Under the pieces are notes generated by a model that worked only from the letters and a program-made list of their open reading frames with translations, was not told where the DNA came from and ran no database searches. This document shows positions 61,088 through 64,000 of a DNA stretch of 64,000 nt, piece after piece (positions within the stretch are counted from its first letter, which is position 1; each line of letters starts with the position of its first letter). This DNA comes from Bradyrhizobium genosp. L (lineage in GTDB: Bacteria; Pseudomonadota; Alphaproteobacteria; Rhizobiales; Xanthobacteraceae). The position numbers were made by a program, and so were the translations under genes. The stretch is from positions 3,596,001-3,660,000 of the forward strand of contig NZ_CP061378.1 in NCBI RefSeq assembly GCF_015624485.1, given 5' to 3'.

Positions 61088-62584
61088 ATGCCTGCAGTAC
61101 AAGAGACGGTCGAGCGCGTCCGGCGCATCGACGTCGACCAGTATCGGTATGGGTTCGAGACGTTGATCGAATCCGACAAAGCTCCCAAGGGGCTGTCGGA
61201 AGACACCGTCCGCTTCATCTCCGCAAAGAAGGACGAGCCGGCCTGGATGCTGGAGTGGCGCCTGGAGGCGTTCCGCCGCTGGCTGACCATGACCGAGCCG
61301 ACCTGGGCGCGCGTCGACTATCCGAAGATCGACTATCAGGACCTCTATTACTACGCGGCGCCGAAGGCGAAGAAGAAGCTGTCGTCGATCGACGAGATTG
61401 ATCCGGAAATCCTCAAGACCTACGAGAAGCTTGGCATTCCCCTGCGCGAGGTCGCGATCCTGGAAGGCGTCGAGCCGGCCCCCGGCGGCGCGCCGTCGCC
61501 GAGCCGCAAGATCGCGGTCGATGCTGTGTTCGACTCGGTTTCGGTGGCGACCACCTTCCAGAAGGAATTGAAGGCTGCCGGCGTGATCTTCATGCCGATC
61601 TCGGAGGCGATCCGCGAGCATCCTGAGCTGGTGCGGAAATATCTCGGCACGGTGGTGCCGACCTCGGACAATTATTTCGCGACGCTGAACTCGGCTGTGT
61701 TCTCCGACGGCTCGTTCGTCTACGTGCCACCGGGCGTGCGCTGCCCGATGGAGCTGTCGACCTATTTCCGCATCAACGAGCGCAACACCGGCCAGTTCGA
61801 GCGCACGTTGATCATCGCCGACAAGGGCTCCTATGTGTCCTACCTCGAGGGCTGCACCGCGCCGCAGCGCGACGAGAACCAGCTGCATGCCGCAGTGGTC
61901 GAGCTGGTCACGCTCGACGACGCCGAGATCAAGTATTCGACGGTGCAGAACTGGTACCCCGGCAATTCCGAGGGCAAGGGCGGCATCTACAATTTCGTCA
62001 CCAAGCGTGGCGACTGCCGCGGCAGGAATTCCAAAATCTCCTGGACCCAGGTCGAGACCGGTTCGGCGATCACCTGGAAATATCCGAGCTGCATCCTGCG
62101 TGGCGATAATTCGAGCGGCGAGTTCTATTCGATCGCGATCTCGAACGGCTTCCAGCAGGTCGATAGCGGCACTAAGATGATCCATCTCGGCAAGAACACG
62201 TCGAGCCGCATCATCTCCAAGGGCATCGCCGCCGGCAAGTCGCAGAACACCTATCGCGGCCTGGTCAGCGCCCATCGCAAGGCGACCGGCGCGCGCAACT
62301 ACACCGCCTGCGACTCGCTTTTGATCGGCGACAAATGCGGCGCGCACACCGTGCCCTATGTAGAGGCCAAGAACTCGTCGGCGACGTTCGAGCACGAGGC
62401 GACGACGTCGAAGATCTCCGAGGATGTGCTGTTCTACTGCATCCAGCGCGGGCTCAGCCAAGAGGAAGCTGTCGGCCTGGTCGTCAACGGCTTCGTCAAG
62501 GACGTGCTGCAGCAACTGCCGATGGAGTTCGCGGTGGAAGCGCAGAAGTTGATCTCGATCAGCCTCGAAGGTTCGGTCGGCTAA
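61088..62584 (+). CDS. sufB: Fe-S cluster assembly scaffold SufB
   Basis: 498-aa component of the SufBC2D scaffold. Characteristic segments: [74 protein letters not shown] and [20 protein letters not shown] (which holds the conserved Cys), ending in [27 protein letters not shown]-like sequence precedes ATG. 100 bp after the desulfurase gene. Confidence 0.97.
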   Translation: MPAVQETVERVRRIDVDQYRYGFETLIESDKAPKGLSEDTVRFISAKKDEPAWMLEWRLEAFRRWLTMTEPTWARVDYPKIDYQDLYYYAAPKAKKKLSSIDEIDPEILKTYEKLGIPLREVAILEGVEPAPGGAPSPSRKIAVDAVFDSVSVATTFQKELKAAGVIFMPISEAIREHPELVRKYLGTVVPTSDNYFATLNSAVFSDGSFVYVPPGVRCPMELSTYFRINERNTGQFERTLIIADKGSYVSYLEGCTAPQRDENQLHAAVVELVTLDDAEIKYSTVQNWYPGNSEGKGGIYNFVTKRGDCRGRNSKISWTQVETGSAITWKYPSCILRGDNSSGEFYSIAISNGFQQVDSGTKMIHLGKNTSSRIISKGIAAGKSQNTYRGLVSAHRKATGARNYTACDSLLIGDKCGAHTVPYVEAKNSSATFEHEATTSKISEDVLFYCIQRGLSQEEAVGLVVNGFVKDVLQQLPMEFAVEAQKLISISLEGSVG

Positions 62585-62638
62585 TCCATCCCGTTACAGG
62601 ACGCGGCTGACGCGCCTCGGGATGATCTCAGGATGAAA

Positions 62639-63394
<756 letters not shown>

Positions 63395-63411
63395 GGTTTG
63401 CGAGTTTTGAA

Positions 63412-64000
63412 ATGAACGTTGTTGCAAAGACCGAGACCGGACGTGCGCTGGGCGAAGCTTTCGCCGTCGCGCGCGACCGTCTGCCGGGCAAGGGCAAGAT
63501 CGCCGACGAGCGGCGCCAGGCTTTCGATGCCTATGAGCGCGCAGGGTTGCCGCATCGCCGGATCGAGGACTGGAAATACACCGATCTCCGCGCGCTGATG
63601 CGCGAGGTCCTGCCGCTCGCACCGGCGCCGGATGCCGCCGCGCTCAAGCGTGCTGCTGCCGCCGTCAAGGCGCATGCAATCGCGGGCGTGCGCCTTCTGG
63701 TGCTGGTCGACGGCATGCTCGCGCCCGATCTCTCCGATCTCGACAACCTCGACAAGGGGCTGACGATCCGCCCGCTGCGCGAGGTGCTGGATGCCGGCGA
63801 TGGCGCGCTGTCTGTGCAGGCCTTCGCCTCCGACACCACCAATCCGATGATCGCGCTGAACGGTGCGATGGCGACCGACGGTGTCGTCATCGAGGTCGGC
63901 AACGGCACGGTACTGAGCAGACCGCTGCACGTCGTTCATGTTGCCGCAAGCGCAACACCTGTTGCGATGTTTACCCGCTCGCTGCTACGGCTCGGCCGCG
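63412..64000 (+). CDS. sufD: Fe-S cluster assembly protein SufD, 3' truncated by window edge
   Basis: Open from ATG 63412 to the window end (196 complete codons). It starts MNVVAKTETGRALGEAFAVA; then LPHRRIEDWKYTDLRALM, the RxEDWKYTDL motif typical of SufD, and further beta-helix sequence (NPMIALNGAMATDG, VLSRPLHVVHVAAS). It follows sufC by 17 bp, as expected for sufBCD. The rest of the operon lies outside the window. Confidence 0.93.
   Translation, partial: MNVVAKTETGRALGEAFAVARDRLPGKGKIADERRQAFDAYERAGLPHRRIEDWKYTDLRALMREVLPLAPAPDAAALKRAAAAVKAHAIAGVRLLVLVDGMLAPDLSDLDNLDKGLTIRPLREVLDAGDGALSVQAFASDTTNPMIALNGAMATDGVVIEVGNGTVLSRPLHVVHVAASATPVAMFTRSLLRLGR

Overview
The window is about 64 kb of GC-rich DNA, mostly ordinary alphaproteobacterial chromosome. 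Gene content and protein style point to Bradyrhizobium or a close relative such as Rhodopseudomonas: an RNase E with a large S1-domain insert, a DUF1236 protein, a DUF6502/DUF5666 pair, HisKA_2-type kinases, and short hairpin repeats resembling those I associate with Bradyrhizobiaceae intergenic spaces. This assignment is inference from sequence style; no database search was run. I see no rRNA, tRNA, CRISPR array, complete insertion sequence or prophage.

Layout. 1-4.0 kb: end of an RND (MdtC-like) efflux operon with its outer-membrane lipoprotein and two small secreted proteins. 4.0-7.0 kb: a three-gene phosphorelay (CHASE3 kinase, single-domain receiver, receiver-kinase) with 4-nt overlaps. 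7.2-9.6 kb: aroQ-accB-accC. 9.9-14.2 kb: DUF1236 protein, an unrecognised protein, a DsbA/ScsC-like oxidoreductase and an M48 periplasmic protease. 14.4-19.0 kb: aminotransferase, BioY biotin transporter, DctA, and a DadA-like oxidase. 19.1-28.3 kb: rne, divergent from a cell-wall block (AmiC-type amidase, PBP1A) and prfB, which keeps a textbook +1 programmed frameshift. 28.3-33.7 kb: a 3-hydroxyisobutyrate dehydrogenase-like enzyme, a DMT transporter, a NodU-type carbamoyltransferase and an orphan branched-chain amino acid-type binding protein.

33.8-42.4 kb is the most unusual part. A tightly coupled polysaccharide operon on the minus strand reads: small membrane ORF, a single polypeptide fusing a GT4 glycosyltransferase to an ABC-2 (Wzm-type) permease, a Wzt-type ATPase, a second GT4 enzyme and an O-antigen ligase-like protein. 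A paired-box operator upstream of this operon is repeated about 705 bp away, between a 144-aa possible HTH protein and the DUF6502-DUF5666 operon. In both copies the first box fills the -35/-10 spacer of a minus-strand promoter. In the second copy the other box also overlaps the -35 of a predicted leaderless promoter for DUF6502. I read this as one co-regulated surface-polysaccharide locus.

42.4-49.7 kb: M23 peptidase, a peroxiredoxin with a histone-H1-like tail, a giant AsmA/YhdP-like protein, a methyltransferase and a DUF1127 protein. 49.9-55.2 kb: a module of a secreted phosphodiesterase-like enzyme and a divergent secreted propeller-like protein, bracketed by an MFS gene and a broken copy of an internal piece of that gene. 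55.2-64 kb: tyrS, anmK, a GST with MarR-like operators, an SMR pump broken by a nonsense codon at its conserved Trp, an alpha/beta hydrolase, and the start of the suf Fe-S cluster operon (cysteine desulfurase, sufB, sufC, partial sufD).
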